Notes: generated by a model from the letters alone, not told the origin. Positions 54,634 through 63,976 are shown, counted from the stretch's first letter. The stretch is 64,000 nucleotides of DNA from CAYQUC01 sp964420605 (GCA_964420605.1 CAYQUC010000007.1:1-64000); one strand, 5' to 3'. Made by a program: numbers and translations.

Positions 54634-55155
54634 GTGAATCAAATTATAAAATTAATCTTTATGGGTGCTGTTGCCGTTACTTTAATTTCTTGTAGTTCAG
54701 ATCCTAAGAAAGAGGATCCTGTACCGGTTGATCAGACAGACACAACTACTAATGATGATGGACGTAATAATGTATCTAACGCTGTTCCCGTTGCGACAGA
54801 TCCACTAGAAGAAGGTTTACTTGCTCGACGTATTATCTATTTTGAATTCAATCAAGCAAAAATCAGTGATGATGATCGCGAGTTTATATCTGCACATGCA
54901 AATTATTTGTCGGCTAATAGTAGTGTATCAGTAGTGTTAGAAGGTCATGCTGATGAACGTGGAACCAGAGAATATAATCTCTCTTTAGGTGAACGACGTG
55001 CTAAAGCAGTGATGCAATTATTATTATTACAAGGTGCTTCAAAATCACAAATTCAAGTCATTAGTTTTGGTGAAGAACGACCTGTTGAATTGGGCCATGA
55101 TGAAAGTTCATGGAGCAAGAATCGTCGTGTAGAATTACTGTATTCTGGTCGTTAA
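54634..55155 (+). CDS. pal: Peptidoglycan-associated lipoprotein Pal
   Basis: 173 residues, the E. coli length. Lipidated Cys20 (LISC), a Thr/Asp/Asn-rich linker, and an OmpA-like peptidoglycan-binding domain (about 60-170) with the EGHADERGTREYNLSLGERRA segment. A GTG start with AGGAGA upstream. The 85-base gap after tolB contains no obvious terminator, so it may have its own promoter. Confidence 0.95.
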   Translation: MNQIIKLIFMGAVAVTLISCSSDPKKEDPVPVDQTDTTTNDDGRNNVSNAVPVATDPLEEGLLARRIIYFEFNQAKISDDDREFISAHANYLSANSSVSVVLEGHADERGTREYNLSLGERRAKAVMQLLLLQGASKSQIQVISFGEERPVELGHDESSWSKNRRVELLYSGR

Positions 55156-55172
55156 TTAGGGTTTAGTAATTA

Positions 55173-56039
55173 ATGTTGAATAAAGTCACGATTAATTTTC
55201 TAAGCTATCTTTTTAGTGGATTTTTGGTGCTGATAACAATCAGCACCACTTTATCTGCTGCGCCACGAAAACCGGTGTATAACAGTTCTAGCACTAGTTC
55301 GGAAGTGGTCGATTTACAACAAAGTTCAGATAGCATAGAAAGTCGTATTATGCGTTTAGAGCGCTTGCTCGAAAGTCGAAGTTTAGTTGATATATTAATG
55401 AGACTGGATAATATCCAGGGCGAATTACAAAACATGCGTGGTGATATTGAAGTTGTTAATCATTCAATAACTGACATTAAAAAGCGACAACGTGATTTGT
55501 ACATTGATATTGATCGGCGTTTAATTAAACTAGAGCGTGGTAGCAAAACATTGTCCAGTTCTACTGCTGCCGGCATTGGTACCACTGTATCGAGTTCGAC
55601 AGAGCAAGCTTTACCATCATCCAGTTCAGAAGTGAAAGCAACAACACAAGATGAACAACAGCTATACCAGGATGCATTTAACTTGTTACGAGAATTACGT
55701 TATGACAAGTCAATAGCAGCATTTAATAACTTTATTAAAACGTATCCAAAGGGGCGATATGCTCATATCGCTCAATATTGGGTAGGAGAGGCTAATTATG
55801 CTCAACGAAATTTTAAGCTTGCCATCCAAGCTTATCAGAGTTTAATTACTCATTATCCAAAAAGTCCTAAGGTTGCCGAAGCATTATTAAAAATTGGTTA
55901 TAGTTACTTTGAACTTAGCGATATTACGCAAGCAAAAGCCAATTTAACTAAATTAGTAAAGCTATACCCTGAAACAACCGAAGCAAGTCAGGCTAAAAAT
56001 AAATTACAAAAGATTAAGTTAAATCGTTCTAAACGTTAA
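55173..56039 (+). CDS. cpoB: Tol-Pal associated protein CpoB (YbgF)
   Basis: 288 residues (263 in E. coli). Signal peptide (about 1-29), an N-terminal coiled coil with the LERLLESRSLVDILMRLDN type repeats (about 45-125), a Ser/Thr-rich linker (about 128-160), and C-terminal TPR repeats (about 165-285). CpoB coordinates outer-membrane constriction with PBP1B at the septum. 17 bases after pal. Confidence 0.93.
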   Translation: MLNKVTINFLSYLFSGFLVLITISTTLSAAPRKPVYNSSSTSSEVVDLQQSSDSIESRIMRLERLLESRSLVDILMRLDNIQGELQNMRGDIEVVNHSITDIKKRQRDLYIDIDRRLIKLERGSKTLSSSTAAGIGTTVSSSTEQALPSSSSEVKATTQDEQQLYQDAFNLLRELRYDKSIAAFNNFIKTYPKGRYAHIAQYWVGEANYAQRNFKLAIQAYQSLITHYPKSPKVAEALLKIGYSYFELSDITQAKANLTKLVKLYPETTEASQAKNKLQKIKLNRSKR

Positions 56040-56085
56040 AGTGTAGAGTGATTAATCAAATTTTATGTAATTAGTACTAAACATT

Positions 56086-56763
56086 ATGTCCACCGAAGTG
56101 ACAACGACAGATAACAGTCTACTCAATCGTTTAAAAATTACTGAGATATTTTATTCGCTGCAAGGTGAATCAAATACAGTTGGTATTCCAACAATTTTTA
56201 TTCGCCTGACAGGTTGTCCACTTCGGTGTCACTATTGTGACACCGAGTATGCGTTCCAAGGTGGTGATTGGTGGGATATTGATAAGATTATTCAAGAAGC
56301 ACAAAAATACCCAACAAATTACATTACAGTAACCGGTGGTGAACCGCTTGCGCAAAAAAAGTGTATTGCGCTATTACAGCAGCTATGTGAACTAAATTAT
56401 CAGGTATCGCTAGAAACCAGTGGTGCACTTGATGTTAGCAATGTTGATCCTCGAGTCGTCAAAGTTATTGATGCAAAAACACCAGGTTCTGGTGAGTGTG
56501 ATAAAAACTTGTACTCTAACTTTTTATCTCTGTATTCAACAGATCAAATAAAATTTGTATTATGTGATCGAGCAGATTACGAATGGGCTAAAGCATTATT
56601 GCTTAAATATGAATTGATAGGGCAATGTGAAGTGTTATTTTCAACATCCTATCAACAATTATCGGCGACAGAATTAGCCGATTGGATTTTGACTGATGGT
56701 TTAAAGGTACGCTTCCAAGTACAACTACACAAAATTCTGTGGAATGATGAACATGGTCGATAA
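56086..56763 (+). CDS. queE: 7-carboxy-7-deazaguanine synthase
   Basis: Radical SAM enzyme of queuosine synthesis. 225 residues. The CxxxCxxC 4Fe-4S site is Cys44, Cys48 and Cys51 (in TGCPLRCHYC), and the QGESNTVGIPTIFIR segment is QueE-typical. The TGGEPL motif follows near 84-89. Its end overlaps queC. Confidence 0.95.
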   Translation: MSTEVTTTDNSLLNRLKITEIFYSLQGESNTVGIPTIFIRLTGCPLRCHYCDTEYAFQGGDWWDIDKIIQEAQKYPTNYITVTGGEPLAQKKCIALLQQLCELNYQVSLETSGALDVSNVDPRVVKVIDAKTPGSGECDKNLYSNFLSLYSTDQIKFVLCDRADYEWAKALLLKYELIGQCEVLFSTSYQQLSATELADWILTDGLKVRFQVQLHKILWNDEHGR

Positions 56764-57442
56764 AGCGGTCATTTTACTATCCGGTGGACTTGATTCAGCG
56801 ACGGCTCTGGCACTAGCAAAAAAAGCGGGCCACGAGTGTTATGCCATCAGTTTCGATTACGGTCAACGACATCGGTGTGAACTCAAAGCCGCTGCGACAA
56901 TTGCGACGATTAACGCTGTTGTACAACATAAAATATTCAAGCTAAATCTAAATGAATTTGGTGGTTCGGCATTAACCGATAATAGTTTGGCTGTTCCAAA
57001 AAATGGAAAAACGAGCATTGATAACTCGGATGATATTCCAATTACCTATGTGCCTGCTCGTAACACCATTTTTTTATCAATTGCCTTAGGCTGGGCAGAA
57101 GTTTTAATGGCACAGCATATTTATTTAGGGGTTAATGCGGTCGATTATTCAGGTTATCCAGATTGTCGGCCAGAATATATTACGGCATTTTCAAACATGG
57201 CAAATTTAGCAACCAAAGCTGCGGTTCAAGGCAGACAAATTTCGATACAAACGCCACTCATTGCATTGAGTAAAGCTGAAATTATTAAGACCGGTAATGC
57301 GCTGGGAGTAGATTACAGCAATACCATTTCATGTTATGACCCTACAGAACTAGGGGCTGCTTGTGGCGCGTGTGAATCCTGCCGACTTCGTGCCGAAGGG
57401 TTTAATCTAGCCGGTATTCCCGACAACACCGTATATAACTAA
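56744..57442 (+). CDS. queC: 7-cyano-7-deazaguanine synthase
   Basis: ATP-dependent enzyme forming preQ0 from CDG and ammonia. 232 residues. The PP-loop is SGGLDS (13-18), and the zinc site is Cys197, Cys207, Cys210 and Cys213 (CGACESC). It overlaps queE by 20 bases if started at 56744; the ATG at 56753 is closer to the family's usual start and equally possible. The pair gives preQ0 for tRNA queuosine. Confidence 0.94.
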   Translation: MMNMVDKAVILLSGGLDSATALALAKKAGHECYAISFDYGQRHRCELKAAATIATINAVVQHKIFKLNLNEFGGSALTDNSLAVPKNGKTSIDNSDDIPITYVPARNTIFLSIALGWAEVLMAQHIYLGVNAVDYSGYPDCRPEYITAFSNMANLATKAAVQGRQISIQTPLIALSKAEIIKTGNALGVDYSNTISCYDPTELGAACGACESCRLRAEGFNLAGIPDNTVYN

Positions 57443-57582
57443 TTGATTTTATTACTTAAATATTTCAAGTCTCACTAAGCTTATTTTTTCTGTATAATGA
57501 TTAAATTCACTGCAGCAGCAATTTTTTATACTGCATCTACATAGAATATTTTTTAATATTTGTAATAGTTTGAGGATTGACC

Positions 57583-58860
57583 ATGATATACGATAGTTTT
57601 GCCGATGCCCAATGGACACTTTTAATCATTGCATTTGTGCTTTCAGCATTTATGGGAATGGTTGTTACTAAAACAAATTTTTGCACCATGGGTGCAATTT
57701 CTGACTGGATTAATATCGGTGACATGGGTCGCATGAGAGCCTGGTTCCTAGCCTCTACTGTTGCAATTATCGGCGTTATTATATTTGAGTTTATAGGGAC
57801 ATTTCAACTTGAGTCAACTTTACCGCCGTACCGTGGTTCTGAATTTCAATGGGGTCGTTATTTATTGGGTGGTATTTTATTTGGCATTGGCATGACCATT
57901 GCGAGTGGCTGCGGTAACAAAACACTGATTCGTATTGGTGGCGGTAATATTAAATCAATTTTTGTATTTTTGGTTATTGCTACTATCGCCTATTTTATGG
58001 TTGATCCATACAAAGAAGTTTTACCCGCAAACTGGTATGCACAATATTTTCAACCGTGGTTAGGAAAAGCATCTATTTCATTGTCAACTAACCAAGATTT
58101 GGGCAGTGTTATTGGACAATGGTTTGGTGTCGCAGGTAACACCATGCGTTTGATTGTTGGAGCAATTATAGCTGCGTTTATGTTATTTATCATTTTCCGC
58201 TCATCCGAGTTCAGAAAAAGTTTCGACAATATTTTAGCAGGCATCGTAGTGGGTGCTGTGGTTGTCGTAGCCTGGTTTGTCACATCAAATATTGCAGTAA
58301 ACACCGAAGATGGCGTTCAAAATTTGACGAGTTTTTACAGTAATTGGGAATTCGTTATGGACACCGAAGAGGGTAAACCTAAAAACGGTAGCACTAATTT
58401 ACAAGCAACATCGTTTACTTTCATTAGTCCAATTGGTCAAACTTATGGTTATGTCCAGTCCGGTTTTAAGAGTACATTCTTAACCTTTGGTATTATGTCC
58501 GTTATTGGGGTTATTTTTGGTGCTTTAATCTGGTCATTAATGACACGCTCGTTTCGCATTGAATGGTTTGCTTCTAAGAGAGATTTCATCATGCACATGA
58601 TTGGTGCTGTTCTAATGGGTTTTGGCGGCGTTTTAGGCCTTGGTTGTACTATTGGGCAAGCTGTAACCGGTGTTTCGACACTTGCGCTAGGATCGTTTCT
58701 GACTTTCGGAGGAATTATCCTCGGAAGTGCAATGACCATGAAGATGCAGTATTACAAGATGGTCTATGAAGATGACGCGACATTAATCAAAACTTTTCTA
58801 ACATCTCTGGCTGATTTGAAGCTAATTCCAAATAGTTTTAGAAAATTGGACGCTATTTAA
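57583..58860 (+). CDS. YeeE/YedE-family permease, likely sulfur-compound transporter
   Basis: A 425-residue integral membrane protein with about 10-12 hydrophobic segments. The YeeE/YedE cysteines are present: Cys34 (TNFCTMG), Cys110 (SGCGNKTL) and Cys355 (GLGCTIGQ); such Cys are used by TsuA-type thiosulfate permeases and related proteins. The ATG at 57583 has GAGGA upstream and a TTG at 57577 is less likely. In this sulfur-oxidiser context uptake or export of thiosulfate or another sulfane compound is plausible, but the substrate is not proven. Confidence 0.87.
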   Translation: MIYDSFADAQWTLLIIAFVLSAFMGMVVTKTNFCTMGAISDWINIGDMGRMRAWFLASTVAIIGVIIFEFIGTFQLESTLPPYRGSEFQWGRYLLGGILFGIGMTIASGCGNKTLIRIGGGNIKSIFVFLVIATIAYFMVDPYKEVLPANWYAQYFQPWLGKASISLSTNQDLGSVIGQWFGVAGNTMRLIVGAIIAAFMLFIIFRSSEFRKSFDNILAGIVVGAVVVVAWFVTSNIAVNTEDGVQNLTSFYSNWEFVMDTEEGKPKNGSTNLQATSFTFISPIGQTYGYVQSGFKSTFLTFGIMSVIGVIFGALIWSLMTRSFRIEWFASKRDFIMHMIGAVLMGFGGVLGLGCTIGQAVTGVSTLALGSFLTFGGIILGSAMTMKMQYYKMVYEDDATLIKTFLTSLADLKLIPNSFRKLDAI

Positions 58861-58876
58861 AAATAGTTTGAAAAAT

Positions 58877-58911
58877 CGAACTTCTTGGGCTTGTTATTCC
58901 CAAGGAGTTCG
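58877..58911 (+). terminator. Strong 13-bp hairpin after the YeeE/YedE gene
   Basis: CGAACTTCTTGGG (58877-58889) pairs with CCCAAGGAGTTCG (58899-58911), 13 bp with one G-T pair, loop of 9 bases. No T run follows. Its loop and right arm overlap the promoter of the tRNA gene downstream. Confidence 0.45.
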
Positions 58912-58918
58912 GTACAAT
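58891..58918 (+). promoter_or_regulatory. Promoter of the tRNA-Lys gene
   Basis: TTGTTA (58891-58896), 16-base spacer, TACAAT (58913-58918), then a GCGCGC discriminator (58920-58925) of the type seen at stringently controlled stable-RNA promoters. It gives a short leader of about 45 bases before the tRNA. Confidence 0.55.
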
Positions 58919-58971
58919 TGCGCGCTCTGAAGTACAAAGCAAGAAGCGATAAGTATTAAGAAAGATCAAAT

Positions 58972-59047
58972 GGGCCGTTAGCTCAGCCGGTAGAGCAGTT
59001 GGCTTTTAACCAATTGGTCGTGCGTTCGAATCGCACACGGCCCACCA
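58972..59047 (+). tRNA. tRNA-Lys (anticodon UUU)
   Basis: A 76-base tRNA with encoded CCA. The acceptor stem GGGCCGT pairs with ACGGCCC, the anticodon TTT lies at 59005-59007 in a CTTTTAA loop, and the T-arm GTGCG-TTCGAAT-CGCAC is canonical. It lies alone, 111 bases after the YeeE/YedE gene. Confidence 0.97.
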
Positions 59048-59383
59048 TTTCTTTTTTGTTATCAATTATTTAAATTTTACTAAAAATTAAAACCCCATAC
59101 TAATTGGGTTATCACTGTTTTATCCTGCAGTACATACCGTTTGTTTCATCAGTTAAAGTTTTAGAGCATGTATGACATAAATGATATTGCTTTAATTTCA
59201 ATCGTGTTGCCACTTTCTTAAAATACCGATAACGACATTCATCCGTAATTTATTTTGTAGTCTGTCCACGTGCAGTGGTTTTGGGATGAACTATTCAAAA
59301 TCGTGAAATATTGTAATGAATTTTATGTTCAATAATTTGTCATTCAATATGATCTTGTCCTGATAATAAATCTAAATATTTAG
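59048..59383. other. Spacer after tRNA-Lys
   Basis: 336 bases. A TTTTTT stretch (near 59053-59058) just after the tRNA may help termination. No gene or structured element was recognised in the rest. Confidence 0.55.
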
Positions 59384-60391
59384 CTAATCGTCCGAGTTTA
59401 GTACCTTGTTCATATAACTGTTATCAATAATGTCAGATGATTTTAATCTACTTTTGATGTAACGTAAGTCATACGAATAATCCATTAACCGTTGAATAAA
59501 TGCAGAGTCCTTGTCGGTTAACTGATAGGACCAGCCTAATCGTTTACGCGCATTTTTAACGATTTGTTTACTACTAAACGCTACCCCAGATTTGTTCGTT
59601 ATTTTACTAAGATTAAATTCTTTTGCGATAATATCATTACCGGCATCGGGAGAAGAATTTAAAAAATCAACCGCCATTTTATGCGCCTTTAAAACCTTGG
59701 TTACAGCAGTTTTTTTGTTTTTTAATGCATCAGGCATGGCCATTATGATGTACCACGGATATTCTGATACGGCTTTATTCATATCAAATATTATTTTTAA
59801 TTTTCCACTTAATTCATACTGGCTTGCAAATGGTTCCCAGACAAATGCCGCATCAATGACTTTTGTTAGTAAGGACGGTCCCATTTTACTGGGTTTCATT
59901 GGGATAATGGATAAGTCAGACCGTGGATTTAATTTTGCATATTCCTTCAGAACAAACCCCCGTAACAGTACATCCATTCCGCTACCCTTGCGCACACCGG
60001 CGAGTTTTTTTCCTTTTAAAGAACTCACCGTTGATAGCGATGATTCGGCACGGACCATGATGACAGCTTGACCATAATTAACTTTGGCAAGAATTCGGCT
60101 GTCTAAGCCGCGAGCAAACCAATGATACACTGGAGGCGCGCCAATATAGGCCATATCCAGTTCACCAGCAACCAAGGCTTGATGTACTAATGGGCCACTG
60201 CTGAATGACACAGATTCAACATCAACGCCAACCTGGTCAAAGTATTTTTTCTCTTTGGCGATAATAATGGGTGCATTTGCCATAGCATAAACCCAGCCAA
60301 CTTTAATTTTTTGATTAGCCGAGAACGAATTTGAAGCCATTAATATTATAACGGTGGTAAGAATTAATTTTGTTACTATAACTTGTTTCAT
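59384..60391 (-). CDS. ABC-type periplasmic binding protein (SsuA/TauA/NMT1-like), orphan
   Basis: A 335-residue exported protein (signal peptide about 1-24). The fold markers are IKVGWVYAMANAPIIIAKEKKYFDQVGVDVE-like opening (about 29-55), the GELDMAYIGAPP segment and the WEPFASQYE segment of the nitrate/sulfonate/taurine group. No permease or ATPase gene is near. The Tyr/Trp-rich pocket residues are not enough to name the ligand. It diverges from SulP, which suggests shared control of sulfur anion uptake; that is inference. An AGGAT precedes its start. Confidence 0.82.
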   Translation of the reverse strand: MKQVIVTKLILTTVIILMASNSFSANQKIKVGWVYAMANAPIIIAKEKKYFDQVGVDVESVSFSSGPLVHQALVAGELDMAYIGAPPVYHWFARGLDSRILAKVNYGQAVIMVRAESSLSTVSSLKGKKLAGVRKGSGMDVLLRGFVLKEYAKLNPRSDLSIIPMKPSKMGPSLLTKVIDAAFVWEPFASQYELSGKLKIIFDMNKAVSEYPWYIIMAMPDALKNKKTAVTKVLKAHKMAVDFLNSSPDAGNDIIAKEFNLSKITNKSGVAFSSKQIVKNARKRLGWSYQLTDKDSAFIQRLMDYSYDLRYIKSRLKSSDIIDNSYMNKVLNSDD

Positions 60392-60723
60392 TACTTATCC
60401 TGTTGAGCGGATTTTGTTGTTTTGAAATTAAAGTATGAGGGGGTAATGATTAACTGCATATAAATTATAGAAGAAAATTATTGAAATACAGCTATAAGAT
60501 AAAATAGTCTAGAAATAACTATCCATGAGTTAATGTTATGTCGCTATAGAGTACGATTATTAGTGAAAAGAGATATTTTTATGATTTAAAACGGAAAATC
60601 CATTAGAATACGCTTAACTAACGCAATTTTAGTTCGAGATACTCATATTTGGCCTGTTACCAATCGTTCACAGTTGCGCCGTAAAACTAAAATCAGATTT
60701 GACTAATTACATGAGGATGAGCA
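60392..60723. other. Divergent spacer between the binding protein and SulP
   Basis: 332 bases that must carry both promoters. No clear hexamer pair was found on either strand; a GAGGA lies six bases before the sulP ATG. Confidence 0.5.
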
Positions 60724-62463
60724 ATGCTTCAATGGCAAAAATTTTTTCCATTTCTTCGGTGGATCCCAGAACTTAAGAAATCGGGCGTTTTACAAGCTGA
60801 TATTATTGCTGGTGTAACAGTTGCACTAATTCTTATTCCTCAATCAATGGCCTATGCTCAACTTGCAAATTTACCTGCTTATTATGGGTTGTATGCCTCA
60901 TTTCTTCCGGTTTTAATTGCGGCTCTTTTTGGTTCGTCAAACCAGTTAATGACAGGGCCAGTGGCTGTAGTGTCATTATTAACAGCATCTGCTCTTGCGC
61001 CGTTAGCCGTTAGTGGCTCAGAGAATTTTATCGCTTATGCCATACTGTTGTCATTTTTAGTGGGAACATTTCAATTTATGCTTGGTGTTTTTCGCTTGGG
61101 TGTGGTTCTTAACTTTTTATCGCATCCGGTTATTGTGGGTTTTACTAATGCCGCAGCACTGATTATTGCTTTCTCTCAGTTCTATAAATTATTTGGTGTG
61201 AACAAACCAGAAACCGGAGTATTTATTACTGACGTGTTTGAAGTTTTAAGCGAAGTTGGCAATACGCATGTATTGAGCTTGTTAATGGCTGTATCTTCAA
61301 TAGTTATTATGGTTTTGGTTAAAAAATATTGGCCAAAAATTCCGGGAGTGTTATTTGCTGTTGTAATTACAACAGTGGTTAGTTACTTAATTGATTTTGA
61401 AGTTCAAGGTGGCGTTGTGGTCGGTAGTATTCCTGCAGGATTACCGAGCATCCAATTACCCGAGTTTGATTTTGATATTATTAGAAAATTAATAGTTAGT
61501 GCAATAATTATATCGCTGATTGGTTTTATGGAAGCAATATCAATTGCTAAAGCCATGGCCGCTCGAACAAAACAAAGAATTGATGTGAATCAAGAATTAA
61601 TGGGCCAAGGTCTGGCTAATCTCGTTGGCAGCTTTAGTCAATCGTATCCCACTAGTGGTTCGTTTTCACGTTCTGCTGTGAACTTAAATTCCGGTGCAAT
61701 AACAGGCTTTTCCTCGGTTGTGACTGCAATTGTGGTATTAATTGCCTTATTATTTTTAACGCCGTTGTTATATCATTTACCTGCTGCTGTATTAGCCTCA
61801 GTTATTATGATGGCTGTAATGGGTTTAGTAAACTTCAAAGCCATTAAACACGCTTGGCGCGCGCATAAGCATGATGGTATCGCCGCCGGCATTACTTTTG
61901 TTGGCACATTAGGGTTCGCGCCACATCTAGAGTGGGGCATAGTGATTGGTGCGGCTTTAGCATTAGGTTTTTATTTATTCCGAACCATGCGACCTCGAGT
62001 TGCTATTTTAGGACGATACAAAGATGGCACCTTACGTGATATTGCAATTCATCCTGAATTGGCTACGGATAAACGTTTGGTTGCCGTACGCTTCGATGGT
62101 TCACTATACTTTGCCAATGTCTCGTATTTTGAAGATGCTATTTTAGCAGCAGAATCCAATAATCCTAATGCCAAATTTATTTTAGTCGTTGGTGATGCTA
62201 TTAACGAACTAGATGCGTCAGGTGAAGAAGTATTGCGTCATTTAGTAGAAAGATTAAAAGAGACGGGGGTAACTTTGGTCTTTAGTGGTTTAAAACGTCA
62301 AATTATTTTAGTATTAAAACATACTGGCGCATGGGAAATCATTGGTGATGATAATATTTTTGCAACAGAAGATATGGCATTAAAAAATATCTACCAACGT
62401 TTATCTGAAGATTTAGAAGATGATGGTCATAGACCGTTGGAACCTTTACCAACACCTATCTAA
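60724..62463 (+). CDS. SulP-family anion permease with STAS domain
   Basis: A 579-residue protein. The membrane part (about 1-430) has the SulP opening with PQSMAYAQLANLP and YGLYASF, and the GSFSQSYPTSGSFSRSAVN segment near 300. A C-terminal STAS domain (about 440-555) follows. SulP proteins carry sulfate, bicarbonate or other anions; here sulfate export or import or bicarbonate supply are all possible. It ends before a long hairpin. The ATG at 60724 has a GAGGA site. Confidence 0.92.
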   Translation: MLQWQKFFPFLRWIPELKKSGVLQADIIAGVTVALILIPQSMAYAQLANLPAYYGLYASFLPVLIAALFGSSNQLMTGPVAVVSLLTASALAPLAVSGSENFIAYAILLSFLVGTFQFMLGVFRLGVVLNFLSHPVIVGFTNAAALIIAFSQFYKLFGVNKPETGVFITDVFEVLSEVGNTHVLSLLMAVSSIVIMVLVKKYWPKIPGVLFAVVITTVVSYLIDFEVQGGVVVGSIPAGLPSIQLPEFDFDIIRKLIVSAIIISLIGFMEAISIAKAMAARTKQRIDVNQELMGQGLANLVGSFSQSYPTSGSFSRSAVNLNSGAITGFSSVVTAIVVLIALLFLTPLLYHLPAAVLASVIMMAVMGLVNFKAIKHAWRAHKHDGIAAGITFVGTLGFAPHLEWGIVIGAALALGFYLFRTMRPRVAILGRYKDGTLRDIAIHPELATDKRLVAVRFDGSLYFANVSYFEDAILAAESNNPNAKFILVVGDAINELDASGEEVLRHLVERLKETGVTLVFSGLKRQIILVLKHTGAWEIIGDDNIFATEDMALKNIYQRLSEDLEDDGHRPLEPLPTPI

Positions 62464-62482
62464 TGCAATAGCGTTGTCTTTT

Positions 62483-62519
62483 TATAAACCGTGATTAATA
62501 AAAATAATCACGGTTTATA
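62483..62519. terminator. Long perfect hairpin after sulP
   Basis: A 15-bp perfect inverted repeat TATAAACCGTGATTA/TAATCACGGTTTATA with a 7-base loop, 20 bases after the sulP stop. The bottom of each arm is A/T-rich, so it may work on either strand. Confidence 0.55.
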
Positions 62520-62721
62520 TAGGGATAATCACAACTACTGTAATAAATCATTTTTTAGCGCCACAGAACCACATTCCAGCATGGGTATGAACTCTCAAGA
62601 TATTGCCAGTAATCATTCTGATGAAGCGGCTCATTATTTTATTGAACTTATAACCACTCTTCGTATAAACCCACCACGTCATTCCCAATAAATTTTCCGA
62701 TTAGATGGTTCGTTTTAAACA

Positions 62722-62753
62722 CAAAAAAAAGCCCAACTAAAAGTTGGGCTTTT
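62722..62753 (-). terminator. Rho-independent terminator of soxZA
   Basis: On the minus strand a 12-bp stem, AAAAGCCCAACT paired with AGTTGGGCTTTT, is followed by a run of eight T. It stands 23 bases after the soxA stop and ends the soxZ-soxA transcript. Confidence 0.8.
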
Positions 62754-62776
62754 AATGCAATTAAGCACAAGTGTTA

Positions 62777-63643
62777 CTACTGACGAACACCAGGAGCATT
62801 AATTTTAATACCATTGCTCATATAAGTATGGAAATACTCTAAAGCAGTGTATTCAGCAGATTGTGCCTTAAATGGTTTTGCACGAACTTGTTTGTTACAA
62901 CCGCCGTAACGTCGGTGAATTGTACCTAATCCGCCTAAAGCACCTTTACCTTTAAACTCCCATTTTTTACGATAAACAGGGAAATGAGATAAATGACCTA
63001 GCGCAGGACTGAGTAAATTACTTCGAGCCATCATACCGGAGTTATAAACATGGCAATCAGCACAAGAGAAGTTTAATTGGCCACGTTTAGCATAAAAACT
63101 GGTTTTACCACGGTTATAAACTGAGATAGCGCGTGAATCGTTAGGTACAATTACGTTAATTTTTTTACCGCGAGATGTATAAGACATGTAAGCGATAATT
63201 GCAGCTAACTTACCTTTTTTCCATTTCAGCTTTTTCTCGCCATTTTTAACACGGCACTGATTTATTTCAGCCGCAAGTGTTTTGACTTTACCTGTACGCT
63301 TATTGAAATAGGGATAGTTTTGTCTAATTCCAATTCCACCATTTTTAAAACAGCTAGAATACGTTTTTCCATTTTTAAATGGTTTTTCAAACAATTCTTT
63401 ACCGATGTCTAGAGCAGGCTCGTATGGAGGAAATTCTTCCATAGCTTCCCATTCCTGTTTACGATCTTTATTAATTCCGTAAACGCCATTAGAGAATTCT
63501 TGTAAAGAAACTCCAGGAAACTTCTTAAAGAAGTAAGCTCTAAATTCTTTTAAATCACTTGCCGGTGATGCCTGAGCAAGTATTGGTACTGCGCTGATAG
63601 AGCAGGCCACTGCAGCCCAACTAATCATGAGTAATTTTTTCAT
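62777..63643 (-). CDS. soxA: Sulfur oxidation c-type cytochrome SoxA
   Basis: SoxA joins thiosulfate to the SoxYZ carrier together with SoxX. 288 residues with a signal peptide (about 1-25). One heme-binding site CADCH (194-198) is present. The first heme site of diheme SoxA is absent; in its place Cys98 (SSCF) and Cys130 lie where a disulfide is found in mono-heme SoxA. Cys249 (YGGCN) is the candidate active-site heme-ligating Cys. The ATG has GGGAG upstream. Neither soxX nor soxB follows; a terminator stands 23 bases downstream. Confidence 0.93.
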   Translation of the reverse strand: MKKLLMISWAAVACSISAVPILAQASPASDLKEFRAYFFKKFPGVSLQEFSNGVYGINKDRKQEWEAMEEFPPYEPALDIGKELFEKPFKNGKTYSSCFKNGGIGIRQNYPYFNKRTGKVKTLAAEINQCRVKNGEKKLKWKKGKLAAIIAYMSYTSRGKKINVIVPNDSRAISVYNRGKTSFYAKRGQLNFSCADCHVYNSGMMARSNLLSPALGHLSHFPVYRKKWEFKGKGALGGLGTIHRRYGGCNKQVRAKPFKAQSAEYTALEYFHTYMSNGIKINAPGVRQ

Positions 63644-63661
63644 TGTTATACTCCCGTATCC

Positions 63662-63976
63662 TTATTTTATTTTGGCAGTGACTGAATCACTATTGCCTTT
63701 ATTGTCAACCCAGCTGATTTTAATAGAATCACCTTTTTTACCGCCAGTAAACTGGAAAGAAAGATAAGGGTTTTTTGAAATTGCAGGTCCCCATTGTGCA
63801 GTCATTGCCGTAGTTCCATTGTGTTCACAATTAACTTCTTGAATGTATTCTGCAGGAAATGTTTTGCCGGTTTTTTTATTTTTCCGCAATCCAGTTTCCA
63901 TTGGGTGTGTTATTAGAGCCTTTACGGTGGTGACATCACCCTTCGCGCTAGCACGTACACGTATTGTTTTAGCCAT
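63662..63976 (-). CDS. soxZ: Thiosulfate oxidation carrier subunit SoxZ
   Basis: 104 residues. SoxZ pairs with SoxY, which carries the substrate on a Cys. The opening KTIRVRASAKGD, the THPMETGLRK segment and the C-terminal SWVDNKGNSDS are typical. It starts 19 bases before soxA on the same strand and has GAGGAT upstream. SoxY would be expected just outside the window to the right. Confidence 0.93.
   Translation of the reverse strand: MAKTIRVRASAKGDVTTVKALITHPMETGLRKNKKTGKTFPAEYIQEVNCEHNGTTAMTAQWGPAISKNPYLSFQFTGGKKGDSIKISWVDNKGNSDSVTAKIK

Larger units (their letters stand above)
62464..62776. other. Convergent spacer between SulP and soxA
   Basis: 313 bases with two hairpin terminators, one at 62483-62519 and one at 62722-62753. 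A 66-codon frame (62491-62691) begins inside the first hairpin and is not accepted as a gene. Confidence 0.6.

Noticed and set aside
62491..62691. 66-codon plus-strand frame between sulP and soxA
   Set aside because: It starts with GTG inside the loop-proximal part of a perfect terminator hairpin, has no ribosome site, and shows no recognisable protein pattern.
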